64,000 nucleotides of DNA from Maricaulis sp. (GTDB lineage: Bacteria > Pseudomonadota > Alphaproteobacteria > Caulobacterales > Maricaulaceae): NCBI RefSeq assembly GCF_017643475.1, contig NZ_JAEPNI010000002.1:1-64000 (forward strand), written 5' to 3'. This document shows, one piece after another, positions 53,777 to 63,773 of this stretch. Numbering within the stretch: position 1 is the first letter of the stretch; every line of letters begins with the position of its first letter. The translations under genes and the position numbers were made by a program. The notes below the pieces were generated by a model, which ran no database searches, was not told the DNA's origin, and saw nothing but the letters and a program-made list of their open reading frames with translations.

Positions 53777-55204
53777 ATGGGACGTGAAATTTCCAGCCAG
53801 GAAGTCTTGTGTGAGGATACTTTCCAGCACCGGCTGCGCTCTGAAACGAGCCTCGTGATGCAATGGTTCCGGGAAGGCGCCTTCAACCCCGCCTCACCCG
53901 CCTTCAGCGGCCTGGAGCTTGAGGCCTGGCTGATTGACGTCGATTGCTTTCCCGCCGAACGAAATCTGGAATTCCTCGAACGGCTGAATGATCCGGCCAT
54001 GGTGCCAGAGCTGGCCGCGTTCAATTTCGAGTTCAACTCCGAACCGCGCGCCCTCTCCTGTCGCTGTTTCAGCGACTTTGAGGATGAGCTCAACACGCAT
54101 TGGAAACAGGCCAGGACGACCGCGCAGGAGATCGGACTGCGCCCGATGATGATCGGCATCCCGCCCACCCTTCGCGAAGGCCATCTCTCACTCGACACCA
54201 TCACCCCGTCGGAGCGCTACCGCCTGCTCAATGAACGTCTTTTCCAGCTGCGCGGCGGCAAACCGCTTTGCGTCGATATCGAAGGGCGTGACCAGCTCTC
54301 GCTCATACAGGACCACCTGATGACCGAGGCCGCCTGTACATCGCTGCAGGTTCACCTGATGACCTCAGAGGAGAACGCGGTCCGTAACTACAACGCAATG
54401 CAGGTCGCCTCCGCAGCGATCGTGGCCGTATCCGCGAACTCGCCATTCCTCTACGGCCGCCGTCTGTGGGAGGAGACGCGCATCCCTGCGTTTGAATCCG
54501 CGGTGAACCTGCCAGGACCGCGCGGCGTGGATGGTCGACATGCCAGCCGGGTGACGTTTGGCGAGCGTTATCTCAGGTCATCCCTGATGGAATTGTTCAT
54601 CGAGAATCTGGACACCTACATCCCCTTCCTGCCGATGGTTTCGCAAAGCGAGCGCGAGGAGCTGGTCCATCTCAAGCTCCAGCACGGCACGATCTGGCGC
54701 TGGAACCGGCCAATTTTTCACGCCTCGCCAGGCGAGGCTCCACACCTGCGTATCGAAAACCGGGTCATGGCGGCGGGTCCAACGGTTGTCGATGTCGTCG
54801 CAAACACCGCCTTTGCCATCGGTCTGACCTTGCACCTGGCACAGGAAGACGGACTGGAGGAACGCCTGCCTTTCGAGCTGGCCTGACGGAATCTCTATGC
54901 CTGCGCCAAGCGTGGTCTCGGCGCTTCGGTCGTCTGGCTGGACGGGCAGGTGCACGATATCCAGAGCCTGATCTGCAACGCGCTGGCCGACCTTGCTGAA
55001 CAGGCACTGATCGATGCCGGGATCAGCGCGCTGGATGCGAGCCACTATATGGGCATCATCCGGGCCCGAGCCCGCAATGGCCAGACTGGCGCAGCCTGGC
55101 AGCGTGCCCACGCCAACTGCCATGGCAATGATCATCAGATGATGGTTCAAGGCTATCTGGACCGCCAGGAAAAAGGCCAACCGGTTCATCGATGGACACA
55201 CTAG
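53777..55204 (+). pseudogene. GCS2-family glutamate-cysteine-ligase-like gene with in-frame TGA
   Basis: The frame from ATG 53777 gives 369 aa ending LPFELA at a TGA (54884-54886). It then continues in the same frame as RNLYACAKRGLGASVVWLDG, through NGQTGAAWQR near the end, to TAG at 55204: 474 sense codons in all. The second part matches the usual C terminus of GCS2/YbdK-type carboxylate-amine ligases, and the full frame overlaps the next gene by 13 bp, so the interruption is internal. The first part has FSGLELEAWL and NFEFNSEP for substrate binding, and LQVHLM. A one-base change (from CGA or TGG) would create this stop. A truncated but active product cannot be excluded. Confidence 0.8.
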
Positions 55205-56232
55205 ATCTCACGCTCGATGAGCGTCACGACCTGCCCGCTGAACTCTTGCGTATCAATGCGCGTGAGATCCGCAAGCTGTTTCCCAATCCCTGCCTGGTCG
55301 AGCTGAAGGGGCGGTCGGAAGAAACCGTGTTCTTATCTGTTCTCCTGCACGGCAATGAGACAACTGGGTTTAGCGTGTTGCAACGCCTGGCGCGCTGGAT
55401 GCGCAGCCATCCCCTGCCCCGCACCGTGCTCGTCTTCATTGGCAATGTACGGGCCGCCGAGGCCGGTCTGCGCCATATTGCGGGCCAGCCGGACTACAAC
55501 CGAATCTGGAATGGCGGCGACAGCGCCGAACATGCACTGGCGAACCGGGTGCTGGACAAGCTTGCGGGTCGCAATCTGTTTGCCGCCATCGACATCCACA
55601 ACAATACAGGACGCAATCCGCTCTATGGCTGTATCAACAGTCTGGCACCCGACTTCCTGCACCTGGCCTCGATGTTCAGCCCGACCGTGGTCTATTTCCG
55701 CAATCCGGCGAGTGTCATCTCCATGGCGCTCTCACGCCTGTGCCCCGCCGTTACTGTTGAGGCAGGTCGACCGGGCGAACCGGCCGGTGTCGAGCGCGCC
55801 TTTGATCTTGTGCACGACACCCTGCACCTCAGTGCCTTTCGACAAACGGGGCGGGACCGTGATCTGACCGTCTATCATACGGTGGGCCGGATGGAGATCG
55901 AACCGGGGTGGCGCATCGGCTTCACGCCATCCTCGGACGCCCCGCTTCTCTTTCCCTCCGGAATGGATGAGTGGAATTTCTCGCCCAGACAGGCCGGTAC
56001 GCACTGGGCGCGGGTGTCACAGTCCGGCATGCCGCTGCGCGTGTTCAATGCAGCGCGCCAGGATATTACCGAACACTTTTTCGAACGTCAGGCGGACGGT
56101 CTGATCCTGGTTCGCGACGCAACACCGTCCATGATCACGCTCGACACAACCATCATCCATGACGATTGTTTCGGCTATCTCATGGAAGCGGTTGATCTGG
56201 ACAATCAGCAGGTTATGGCCGCCGAAATCTGA
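55192..56232 (+). CDS. M14-family zinc deacylase, AstE/AspA-like
   Basis: 346 aa, cytoplasmic. The zinc site HGNETTG (His and Glu) with the third ligand His in FAAIDIHNNTGRNP, and a catalytic Glu in AVTVEAGRPGEP. This is the succinylglutamate desuccinylase/aspartoacylase superfamily. It overlaps the broken ligase frame by 13 bp, so the two were translated together. It lies 10 kb from the ast operon. It may be the true AstE-like activity or may remove a group added by the neighbouring ligase. The last 28 bp overlap the convergent carboxylesterase. Confidence 0.82.
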   Translation: MDTLDLTLDERHDLPAELLRINAREIRKLFPNPCLVELKGRSEETVFLSVLLHGNETTGFSVLQRLARWMRSHPLPRTVLVFIGNVRAAEAGLRHIAGQPDYNRIWNGGDSAEHALANRVLDKLAGRNLFAAIDIHNNTGRNPLYGCINSLAPDFLHLASMFSPTVVYFRNPASVISMALSRLCPAVTVEAGRPGEPAGVERAFDLVHDTLHLSAFRQTGRDRDLTVYHTVGRMEIEPGWRIGFTPSSDAPLLFPSGMDEWNFSPRQAGTHWARVSQSGMPLRVFNAARQDITEHFFERQADGLILVRDATPSMITLDTTIIHDDCFGYLMEAVDLDNQQVMAAEI

Positions 56233-57887
56233 TCCGCATCGCTCGGGTTCCAGCCCGTCAGTTCCTCGGCCACCACGCAGCGCTGGCGATCATCCAGACG
56301 ATCGTCCTGCGCCAAGCCCTCGAGAATTCCGGCAAGGCTCTCCTCGCCCACCATCATCTGCTGGCCACCTTCCAACGGCGTGTCGAAACGCATCAGCGCC
56401 CCACCCGCCTGCCAGCGATCCCAGTCACTGCCCGGAACACCCTCATGGGCAAACCGGCCCCAGTGCGCGCCCATGGCCGCCGCAATGGCCTCGCGGCCCT
56501 CGGCATTGCCATCGGTGAACAACAGGCCGTCCAGCGCGCCATAGAATTCAAAATGGTTGAAGACGAAGGGGATCTCCATCGAGTGCGCCGCACCGAACAA
56601 TTGCCCGCTATCCGTGACCAGGAAGGAACCACCATCATTCCAGTCAAAACGATAGGCCCAGACATTCTCATGTCCGCTGGCCCGCAGGCGATTGGCCAGT
56701 TCGTCCACGGCCAGCGCTCGCCAGAAACGGCTGGGATATTCCGCTACGGCCTCATAGGCGCCCGCATCGCGCGGCCATAAAAGCATGCCGAAACGGCGCA
56801 CCAGGTCCGGGTCCAGCGCCTTGTAGAGCTTCATTTCCTCCAGATTGGTGCCGGTAATCACCGGCAGGTCATTGAAACCGCCCGGCGTCGAGGCCGCGGC
56901 CAGAATGCCGCCCTCGCCCAGTACGACACCATCCTCGATCATGCGCGGCATGTCGGTGATGCCTTCATCCTCATAGGCCGCAAACAGCGCTTCCAGACCG
57001 ATCGCGCGGATATCCGCAGCGCTGGCCTCGCTCCCTACCAGTCCCGCGATGGTCGGAACCGCGCCATGCTGCTCCCAGTCCGAACCGTGTTCCGCCACGT
57101 CCAGCGGACGAGACCAGACAATACCGCTCTGGATAATGCCTGCGTGGAAGAGACCACGCGCCCGCGGGCTTGCCATCAGGCCGGCGACATTATGCCCGCC
57201 GGCACTTTCGCCGAATATCGTCACACGGTCGGTGTCACCGCCAAACGCCGCGGCATTCGCCTGCACCCATTCCAGCGCCGCGATCATGTCGAGCAGGGCG
57301 AAGCTGGCCGCTGCATCGGCTTCTGTCTCGGCGTCAGCACGCAAGGTCGGATGCGCCATCCAGCCCAGCGGGCCAAGGCGATACTGGATCGCGATCACCA
57401 CCACATCCTGGTCGAGCGCCAACTGGGAGCCGTTATAGGCGCCCGAACGCCCCCACACATTGCCGCCGCCATGGATCCACACCATGACCGGCAGGTTTTC
57501 GGCATTGGGCGGCGCATAGATGTCCAGGGTCAGGCAATCTTCGCTACCCACGATCAGGCCCGACTCCAGACCTTCTGCCTCATCCAGACCATTGGTCAGC
57601 TGGGGACAGCGCACGCCATGGCTCAGAGCCTCGAACGGCCCGTCAAACCCGGCAGCCGGCCGCGGCGCACGCCAGCGCAGGTCACCAACCGGCGGCGCGG
57701 CATAGGGAATGGCGAGCCAGGCCTCGGCCCCCTGTTCTGTCGCAAAACCGATCACCTCTCCCTGTGCGATGACCCGTCGGGTGTTTTCGAGAGCCTGGGG
57801 CGGCTCGGCGACGCGCTCTCCGCCACAGGCAGCCAACAGGGCCCCGCACAACATGGCGAGCACAGACGTTTTACGAACTGGTGACAT
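56205..57887 (-). CDS. Type-B carboxylesterase, predicted lipoprotein
   Basis: 560 aa. Lipoprotein signal (VLAMLCGALLAACGGE) and an alpha/beta-hydrolase fold: oxyanion hole VMVWIHGGGNVWG, nucleophile Ser in IFGESAGGHNVAGL, His in GAAHSMEIPFVF. ATG 57887 follows AGGGGAGAGG. Hydrolyses carboxylic esters; substrate unknown. Its 3' end overlaps the M14 gene by 28 bp. Confidence 0.9.
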   Translation of the reverse strand: MSPVRKTSVLAMLCGALLAACGGERVAEPPQALENTRRVIAQGEVIGFATEQGAEAWLAIPYAAPPVGDLRWRAPRPAAGFDGPFEALSHGVRCPQLTNGLDEAEGLESGLIVGSEDCLTLDIYAPPNAENLPVMVWIHGGGNVWGRSGAYNGSQLALDQDVVVIAIQYRLGPLGWMAHPTLRADAETEADAAASFALLDMIAALEWVQANAAAFGGDTDRVTIFGESAGGHNVAGLMASPRARGLFHAGIIQSGIVWSRPLDVAEHGSDWEQHGAVPTIAGLVGSEASAADIRAIGLEALFAAYEDEGITDMPRMIEDGVVLGEGGILAAASTPGGFNDLPVITGTNLEEMKLYKALDPDLVRRFGMLLWPRDAGAYEAVAEYPSRFWRALAVDELANRLRASGHENVWAYRFDWNDGGSFLVTDSGQLFGAAHSMEIPFVFNHFEFYGALDGLLFTDGNAEGREAIAAAMGAHWGRFAHEGVPGSDWDRWQAGGALMRFDTPLEGGQQMMVGEESLAGILEGLAQDDRLDDRQRCVVAEELTGWNPSDADQISAAITC

Positions 57888-57998
57888 GATCCTCTCCCCT
57901 TTTGCGAAGGAGATTAGGGGCAATCGCCGGTGAGGCAAGCTCAGAAGATCGGCAACGCGACAGAGAAAGGTCAATTCGACCACAGATCCACGATATAT

Positions 57999-58023
57999 GC
58001 GGATAATTTAGCCACAAATCCGC
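57999..58023. promoter_or_regulatory. Inverted repeat in the divergent carboxylesterase/dehydrogenase region
   Basis: GCGGAT and ATCCGC separated by 13 bp, about 37 bp before the dehydrogenase ATG. A possible operator, for example for the Lrp-like product encoded just downstream, but only 6-bp arms. Confidence 0.3.
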
Positions 58024-58060
58024 GCTGACAGGAAGTATTGTCGCATCATTGGAGGATTTC

Positions 58061-59107
58061 ATGTTGCTCGAATTGCCCCGCTTCTCGACACCGATACTAC
58101 ACCAGCTGCGCGATGCATCAGCCGGCCTCAATGCCCGCATCGGTCTTGCCGGCCCCGCGGGCCTGCCCGCGCTCGGCGGGATCCGGGTCCTGCCCTATAC
58201 CAGCGATGAAGCGGCAGACGAGGATGCGCGTCGCCTGTCAGAGGGCATGGCGCGCAAGGCTGCGGTTCTGGACCTGCCTTATGCCGGAGGAAAGACCGTG
58301 GTTCGCGGTGATCCGGGCAATATCAAGACGGATGCCTTCTGGGCAGCACTTGGAGCGGGTATCAACACGCTGGAGGGACGTTACGTCGGCGGCGAGGACG
58401 TCAATATGTCCGTCAGTGATGTCGAGGCGCTGCGACAGCACACACCCTATGCCGTGGGCACGTCGCAGGGCTGCGGTAATCCGGCTCCGTTTACCGCGCG
58501 CGGTGTCTTCAATGCCATGAAGGCCGCGATCGAATACCGGTTCGGCGCGCAGGGTTTCACCGGCATCAAGGTCCTGATCCAGGGCGCCGGCTCCGTGGGT
58601 CATGAACTCGCGCGGCTCGTTCATGCAGCGGGCGGAGAGCTGGCTGTTTGCGAAATACAGCCCTGGCGCGCGGCCAGGCTGGCCCAGCTATTTGGTGCCG
58701 AAATCGTCTCGCCGAAAAGCCTGTTCGATCGCCGCATCGATGTTTTCGCCCCATGTGCACTGGGATCCGTAATCCAGGGCAATAACCTTGCCCGCCTGGA
58801 TATCGGCGTGATTTGCGGGGCCGCGAACAACCAGCTGGAAAGCCCGGCTCTCGCCGATCTCCTGCATCGCATGGGCATTGTCTATGTGCCGGACTATCTC
58901 GCCAATGGCGGCGGCCTGATTGCCGGTGCCGAGGAATACGAGGCGGACCGCGAAGGGCGCGTCTTCGACCCCATCAGGGTCGATGCGAAACTGGAAAGCA
59001 TAGCCGAGCTCAGCGCGAGCTATCTGAAACGATCCGCAGCCGAATCACGTTCCCCCGCCGCGGTCTGCGAAGACGTCATAGCAGAGCGTTTGAACCGTCC
59101 GGCCTAG
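58061..59107 (+). CDS. Leu/Phe/Val-type amino-acid dehydrogenase
   Basis: 348 aa, the length of leucine and phenylalanine dehydrogenases. The catalytic Lys is in LPYAGGKTVVRGD, with the substrate-site sequence GRYVGGEDVNMSV, and the Rossmann fold GIKVLIQGAGSVGHELARL. Reversible NAD-dependent deamination of branched or aromatic amino acids. TTGGAGG is 5 nt before the ATG. Convergent with an Lrp-type regulator; stops overlap in CTAG. Confidence 0.9.
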   Translation: MLLELPRFSTPILHQLRDASAGLNARIGLAGPAGLPALGGIRVLPYTSDEAADEDARRLSEGMARKAAVLDLPYAGGKTVVRGDPGNIKTDAFWAALGAGINTLEGRYVGGEDVNMSVSDVEALRQHTPYAVGTSQGCGNPAPFTARGVFNAMKAAIEYRFGAQGFTGIKVLIQGAGSVGHELARLVHAAGGELAVCEIQPWRAARLAQLFGAEIVSPKSLFDRRIDVFAPCALGSVIQGNNLARLDIGVICGAANNQLESPALADLLHRMGIVYVPDYLANGGGLIAGAEEYEADREGRVFDPIRVDAKLESIAELSASYLKRSAAESRSPAAVCEDVIAERLNRPA

Positions 59108-59574
59108 TCGGTTGGCAGTGGCAGGCTGCTGCGGGTTTTCGGTTCGTCCAGGACGACGTGCGTCGTCACCTCGGTCACGCCGGGCAGGTTGACCAGATCC
59201 GCCATCATGAAATCGCGATAATCCTTGATGTCTCGCGCGTGCACACGAAGCATGTAATCGGCGCCACCGGTCACCAGGCAACACTCGGTAATCGCATCAT
59301 TCTTGGCCACGGCCGCGAGGAACTCATCCACGGTCTCCCGGCGGTGCTTGCCAAGACGGATCATGACCCAGACGCAGAAATTCAGTCCCAGGCTCGCCGG
59401 ATCCAGGACCGCCGCGTAATGCTCGATCAGCCCGTCATCCTCCAGCATTTTCACCCGCCGCTGGGTCGGCGTCTTTGACAGTCCCACACGTTCAGCCAGA
59501 TCAACGATCGACATACGCCCGTCCCGCTGCAGGTGGCGAAGGATGGAACGGTCATACTGGTCGAGTTTGCGCAT
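59104..59574 (-). CDS. Lrp/AsnC-family transcriptional regulator
   Basis: 156 aa. An N-terminal HTH (LDQYDRSILRHLQRDGRMSI, ERVGLSKTPTQRRVKMLEDD) and a C-terminal RAM ligand domain (ITECCLVTGGADYMLRVHAR). The start at 59574 matches the family. It is a likely amino-acid-responsive regulator of the convergent dehydrogenase gene. Stops of the two overlap in CTAG at 59104-59107. Confidence 0.92.
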   Translation of the reverse strand: MRKLDQYDRSILRHLQRDGRMSIVDLAERVGLSKTPTQRRVKMLEDDGLIEHYAAVLDPASLGLNFCVWVMIRLGKHRRETVDEFLAAVAKNDAITECCLVTGGADYMLRVHARDIKDYRDFMMADLVNLPGVTEVTTHVVLDEPKTRSSLPLPTD

Positions 59575-59771
59575 TGTATTTCCGTCGCTTGCAAGATGTG
59601 CAGGTTTCACGAGCGCGGGACACAAATCAAGCATACCGGCTGAACCCGGCTGATTGTGCGCAAGGAGAATCACACTCGCGCAGAACGCGATAGTCTTACC
59701 CGTCACTCCCGGGATACGGGAGTTGGGAGAACCACTTCCTGTGCGATCAAATATTTGAATTTAGGAGGAAA

Positions 59772-59847
59772 TGGTGAGCCGACAGGGATTCGAACCCTGG
59801 ACCGTCTGATTAAAAGTCAGATGCTCTACCAGCTGAGCTATCGGCTC
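59772..59847 (-). tRNA. tRNA-Lys (anticodon TTT)
   Basis: 76 nt on the minus strand with acceptor GAGCCGA/TCGGCTC, anticodon loop CTTTTAA, T-loop TTCGAAT and encoded CCA. Confidence 0.95.
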
Positions 59848-59955
59848 CCGTCCCGAAGGAGCGCGGAACATATGCGCGAGATTCCGCGGGGTCAATCCGC
59901 GATTGCTGCGATATTTCAGCATTTTTGATGATCTTTCGTCACATTCTTCAGTAAG

Positions 59956-60582
59956 ATGCTTCTCATGAGGGGAATGAATTTCATTTTTGCGTGTGTTATT
60001 GCGGCGTTAGCGGCAAGTGCATGCTCGTCGACCCGCCAGCGTGCTGGCGAGGCATCGGACTTTGCACAAACGGAAACCCGGGTTGCGCTGGAAGATGCCG
60101 CCGGACTGCCACGGCGGCGCCCCGGCGCCGTCATGGTTGATGAAGGCGATGACACCGTGCCCACGCCCTATGGCGGTGAAGGCTCGCGCCGTCGCTGTTC
60201 GACGGTGGCGCGCGACATCGCCCGCCTGACGGTGGTGCTTGGCCCCGATATCGAGGAAGTCCAGCGCCGCGAAGCTGAAGACAATCCGGAAGATGAAGGC
60301 TGGGTCTCGCGCGGCGCCCGTGCGGCCTCCCGAGCGCCCGGCGCTGCGGCCAGTGGCGCACGCAGCCTCTATCGCTCCACCATTGTCGGTCTCAATCCGG
60401 TTCGCCCGGTCGTGCGTTTCATTGGGGGTGCCGGCCGCATTGAACGCGAAGCCGACCAGCAACGCGACTACGCCCAGCGCCGCCGCGGCTATCTGCGCGG
60501 CCTCTATGACGGATTCGGCTGCCCGCCTGCACAGATGCGTCGGGCGTTCGAAGCCTATGGGCTCGTGGAGGAAGAGGATTAA
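59956..60582 (+). CDS. Small lipoprotein of unknown function
   Basis: 208 aa (or shorter by 3 or 6 residues if an ATG at 59965 or 59974 is used). Lipoprotein signal FACVIAALAASACSS. The mature part has two Cys (RRRCSTV, FGCPPAQ) and a charged C-terminal helix region (GRIEREADQQRDYAQRRRGY). I recognise no enzyme family. Its TAA overlaps the tgt stop in TTAA at 60579-60582. Confidence 0.65.
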   Translation: MLLMRGMNFIFACVIAALAASACSSTRQRAGEASDFAQTETRVALEDAAGLPRRRPGAVMVDEGDDTVPTPYGGEGSRRRCSTVARDIARLTVVLGPDIEEVQRREAEDNPEDEGWVSRGARAASRAPGAAASGARSLYRSTIVGLNPVRPVVRFIGGAGRIEREADQQRDYAQRRRGYLRGLYDGFGCPPAQMRRAFEAYGLVEEED

Positions 60583-61718
60583 GGCTGCGCCGCGCGCTGC
60601 GCCTGCCCCTCTTGCCAGCGTTCGTTGAACTGTTTGCGGAAGGCCGCGAATTCGCCCGTCTTGATCGCTTCGCGCATGCGCCGCGTCAGGTCCTGGAAGT
60701 AGGCGATATTGTGCCAGCTCAGGAGCATGGCGGAAAGATACTCGCCAGACCGGAAGAGGTGATTGAGATAGGCCTTTGAATAATCGCGGCTGGCCGGACA
60801 GTTGAGCTCAGGCATCAGCGGGCTGTCATCATCGACGAATTCGGCGCGCTTGATATTGATCGGGCCCCAGTCGGACCAGGCCTGGCCATGACGACCGGAA
60901 CGGGTCGGCAGAACGCAGTCAAACATATCGACGCCGCGGGCCACGGATTCGACCAGGTCGATCGGCTTGCCCACGCCCATCAGGTAACGCGGGCGCTCGC
61001 TTGGCAGGTGCGGTGTGGTGTAGTCGAGGACTTCACACATCACTTCAAACCCCTCGCCTACCGCGAGTCCGCCAATGGCATATCCGTCATACCCGGTTTC
61101 GATGGACCGTTCCGCGCTTTCGCGGCGAAGGTTCTCGAACACCGATCCCTGGACAATGCCGAACAGCGCCTGGGTGTCCCGCGTGCCAAAGGCCTGTTTG
61201 GAGCGCGCGCCCCAGCGCAGGGAGAGCTCCATGGAGGCACGGGCCTCTTCTTGCGAACAGCCAAAGGGGGTGCACTCGTCCAGCTGCATGGAAATGTCCG
61301 CGCCCAAGAGGTCCGCCTGGATCTCGATCGAGCGTTCCGGCGTCAGATTGTATTCCGACCCGTCGATATGGGAGCGGAACTTCACCCCCTCCTCGGTCAT
61401 CTTTCGGAGCTTGGAGAGCGACCAGACCTGGAAACCGCCACTATCGGTCAGCATCGGACCCTGCCAGGTCGAGAATTTGTGCAAACCGCCCAGACTCTTC
61501 ACCCGCTCGGCACCCGGGCGCAGCATGAGGTGATAGGTATTGCCCAGGATGATGTCGGCGCCGGTGCCCTTCACCTGGTCCATATAGAGCGCCTTGACCG
61601 TGCCTGCCGTGCCCACAGGCATGAAGGCCGGCGTCTGGATATCGCCGCGCGAGGTGGAAAGCGTGCCACAGCGCGCCGCGCCGTCGGTTGCATGGATCGT
61701 ATAGGGAAAGGCGCTCAT
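60579..61718 (-). CDS. tgt: tRNA-guanine transglycosylase (queuine tRNA-ribosyltransferase)
   Basis: 379 aa. It swaps guanine 34 for preQ1 in Asp, Asn, His and Tyr tRNAs. The catalytic parts are [10 protein letters not shown] and [15 protein letters not shown]. The zinc site is altered: the segment is [16 protein letters not shown] where CxCxxC precedes R-N/D-Y-S-R/K, so two of three Cys are absent, while a His remains in [10 protein letters not shown]. The ATG overlaps the queA TGA (ATGA). Start at 61718 fits [13 protein letters not shown]. Confidence 0.94.
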   Translation of the reverse strand: MSAFPYTIHATDGAARCGTLSTSRGDIQTPAFMPVGTAGTVKALYMDQVKGTGADIILGNTYHLMLRPGAERVKSLGGLHKFSTWQGPMLTDSGGFQVWSLSKLRKMTEEGVKFRSHIDGSEYNLTPERSIEIQADLLGADISMQLDECTPFGCSQEEARASMELSLRWGARSKQAFGTRDTQALFGIVQGSVFENLRRESAERSIETGYDGYAIGGLAVGEGFEVMCEVLDYTTPHLPSERPRYLMGVGKPIDLVESVARGVDMFDCVLPTRSGRHGQAWSDWGPINIKRAEFVDDDSPLMPELNCPASRDYSKAYLNHLFRSGEYLSAMLLSWHNIAYFQDLTRRMREAIKTGEFAAFRKQFNERWQEGQAQRAAQP

Positions 61719-62773
61719 GTCTGTCGCTCCAGCAGGCACGCATCGCCGTAGGAATAGAAACGATATTCCTCGGCGATGGCGTGGGCATAGGCCTTCTGCA
61801 TCACATCCAGCCCACTCATCGCACTGACCAGCATGAAGAGCGTGGACTTGGGCAGATGAAAATTGGTCATCAGGGCGTCGGCGATGCGGAATTCATAACC
61901 TGGCGTGATGAAGATATTGGTGTCGCGACTGGTTGCCTCGACCTTGCCCGGCTCAGACGCCAGGCTTTCAAGCGTGCGCAGAGCCGTGGTGCCGACAGGG
62001 ATGACCCGGCGACCATCCGCCTTGGCCTGGTTGATCTGTTGAGCAGCGGCCTTTGAAATCGTGCACCATTCCGAGTGCATGTCATGATCATCGGTGTCAT
62101 CCACCTTGACCGGCAGGAAAGTGCCGGCCCCCACATGCAGGGTCACATGGACCAGCTCCACGCCGCGATCCCTGAGCGCCTGCAACAGGCCCTCGGTAAA
62201 GTGCAGGCCAGCCGTCGGCGCAGCAACCGATCCCTCTTCCCGCGCGAACAGGGTCTGGTAGTCTTCATTGTCCTGCTCGTCGACACCACGCTTGCGCGCG
62301 ATATATGGCGGCAGCGGCGGCGCGCCGGTTGCGGCAATCGCCTCGTCCAGCAAGGCCCCGGACTGATCGAACCGCAACAGCGTGTCTCCACCGTCCGACT
62401 TGGCCTCGACCACAGCCGACAGCGCGCCAAAGCGGACCGTATCGCCTTCCCGGATGCGTTTGGCGGGGCGAATGAAGGCGCGCCAGGCATCAGCGGCCTC
62501 GCGCTTGTGCAGATTGACTTCAAGCGTCACATCCCCGCCGCCGCCATGCGCGCGGGCGGGGCGAATGCCTTCCAGCGCGGCCGGAATGACCCTGGTGTCG
62601 TTGATGACCATCAGGTCCCCGGGTTGCAGCAGGTCCGGCAGGTCGCGCACGCCCTTGTCGGCCAACGCGCCGCCGGCCGCGACGTGCAACAGGCGTGCAG
62701 CATCACGGGGACGCGCCGGACGAAGCGCGATACGCTCCTCGGGCAGTTCAAAGTCGAAGTCAGTTACTTTCAT
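61715..62773 (-). CDS. queA: S-adenosylmethionine:tRNA ribosyltransferase-isomerase
   Basis: 352 aa. It turns preQ1 in tRNA into epoxyqueuosine using the ribosyl part of SAM. Starts [20 protein letters not shown]; contains [27 protein letters not shown] and [11 protein letters not shown]. Directly upstream of tgt with a 1-bp stop/start overlap, the common queA-tgt order. Confidence 0.95.
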   Translation of the reverse strand: MKVTDFDFELPEERIALRPARPRDAARLLHVAAGGALADKGVRDLPDLLQPGDLMVINDTRVIPAALEGIRPARAHGGGGDVTLEVNLHKREAADAWRAFIRPAKRIREGDTVRFGALSAVVEAKSDGGDTLLRFDQSGALLDEAIAATGAPPLPPYIARKRGVDEQDNEDYQTLFAREEGSVAAPTAGLHFTEGLLQALRDRGVELVHVTLHVGAGTFLPVKVDDTDDHDMHSEWCTISKAAAQQINQAKADGRRVIPVGTTALRTLESLASEPGKVEATSRDTNIFITPGYEFRIADALMTNFHLPKSTLFMLVSAMSGLDVMQKAYAHAIAEEYRFYSYGDACLLERQT

Positions 62774-62846
62774 GCCGCACCGTCTATCTTTCGCCATTCT
62801 TGTCGGCAACACGCAAGCGGCGATTTCTCTGCACATGGAGCGTTGA

Positions 62847-63773
62847 ATGAACTGGATCCGCTCGGGTCTGTTACTGGCAAGCAGCGGGTTGATCCTGCTG
62901 ACAGCCGCCTGTCTTGCGGGGGTATTTGGCGCGCCCACCGACACATTCAACCATCTCTGGCCTGTCTGGATGGCTGGCGCGATCGGCCTGCTGGTCGCGA
63001 CCCTGGCCCTGCGCACCCTCGCCCTCGCGGCCGCCACCAGTATCTGCATCACCCTGCTCGCGGCGATCGCCGTCGACACACGCGATATTCCGGTTATCGA
63101 AACCGGGCGAGACATCCGAATTGTGAGTCATAATCTGTGGGGTTCAACCCGCGCCGCGCGCGGGCTGGTCGAGGTGGTCGAGGCCAGCGATCCGGACATC
63201 ATCGCGCTGCAGGAAGCCTATAACCACCAGAACCCCATGCTGGAGGCGCTGGAAGGCGAATACCCTTATTTCATCCGTTGCCGCTGGGAATCGACGCGCA
63301 TCTACAGCCGCCTGCCGCTGAGCGGCAGTGGCTGTCTGCGGCCGAACCATCGCCCGGGTGAGCCCTATCTGGATCTGCCCTCGAGCGCCTGGGCCGAAGT
63401 TGAGCTGGCCGATGGCACTCGCTTCATGCTGGGATCAATTCACCTCACATGGCCGGAACCTCTCTCCCACCAGGGCGAGCAGATCGACGCCATTGCCCAG
63501 GAGCTGGGCCGGGTCGAGCGGCCGGATCTCGTTCTGGTCGGAGATTTCAACGCCGCCTCGCCCGCCCATGCTCTGCGCAGGATGGAGATGGACTGGCAGC
63601 TGACGCGCCTGACACGCCACCAGGCCAGCTGGCCGGCACCCTTGCCGATTGTCGGGATTGATCACGCCTTCGCCGGCGAGAACTGGGCCCGGGTTGAGAT
63701 CGAGGTTGGACCCGCAACCGGCTCCGACCACCGTCCCCTGATCATCGATCTCGCCCGTATCGAGTCTGACTAG
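62847..63773 (+). CDS. Endonuclease/exonuclease/phosphatase-family membrane protein
   Basis: 308 aa. Three N-terminal hydrophobic segments then an EEP domain: [21 protein letters not shown] (metal Glu), [25 protein letters not shown], and [10 protein letters not shown] with [11 protein letters not shown] (catalytic His). The active site would face the periplasm if the third helix is the anchor. GGAGC precedes the ATG. Phosphodiesterase or nuclease; substrate unknown. Its stop overlaps the next gene in CTAG. Confidence 0.85.
   Translation: MNWIRSGLLLASSGLILLTAACLAGVFGAPTDTFNHLWPVWMAGAIGLLVATLALRTLALAAATSICITLLAAIAVDTRDIPVIETGRDIRIVSHNLWGSTRAARGLVEVVEASDPDIIALQEAYNHQNPMLEALEGEYPYFIRCRWESTRIYSRLPLSGSGCLRPNHRPGEPYLDLPSSAWAEVELADGTRFMLGSIHLTWPEPLSHQGEQIDAIAQELGRVERPDLVLVGDFNAASPAHALRRMEMDWQLTRLTRHQASWPAPLPIVGIDHAFAGENWARVEIEVGPATGSDHRPLIIDLARIESD

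Noticed and set aside
54884-54886. UGA recoding (selenocysteine or UGA read as Trp) to explain the ligase and GIY-YIG interruptions
   Set aside because: Many genes here end in TGA (integrase, queA, carboxylesterase), and neither site aligns with a selenoprotein family or has an evident SECIS-like hairpin.
54950-55204. Separate small protein gene of 84 codons
   Set aside because: It is in frame with the upstream ligase and matches its C terminus; it is the distal part of the interrupted gene.
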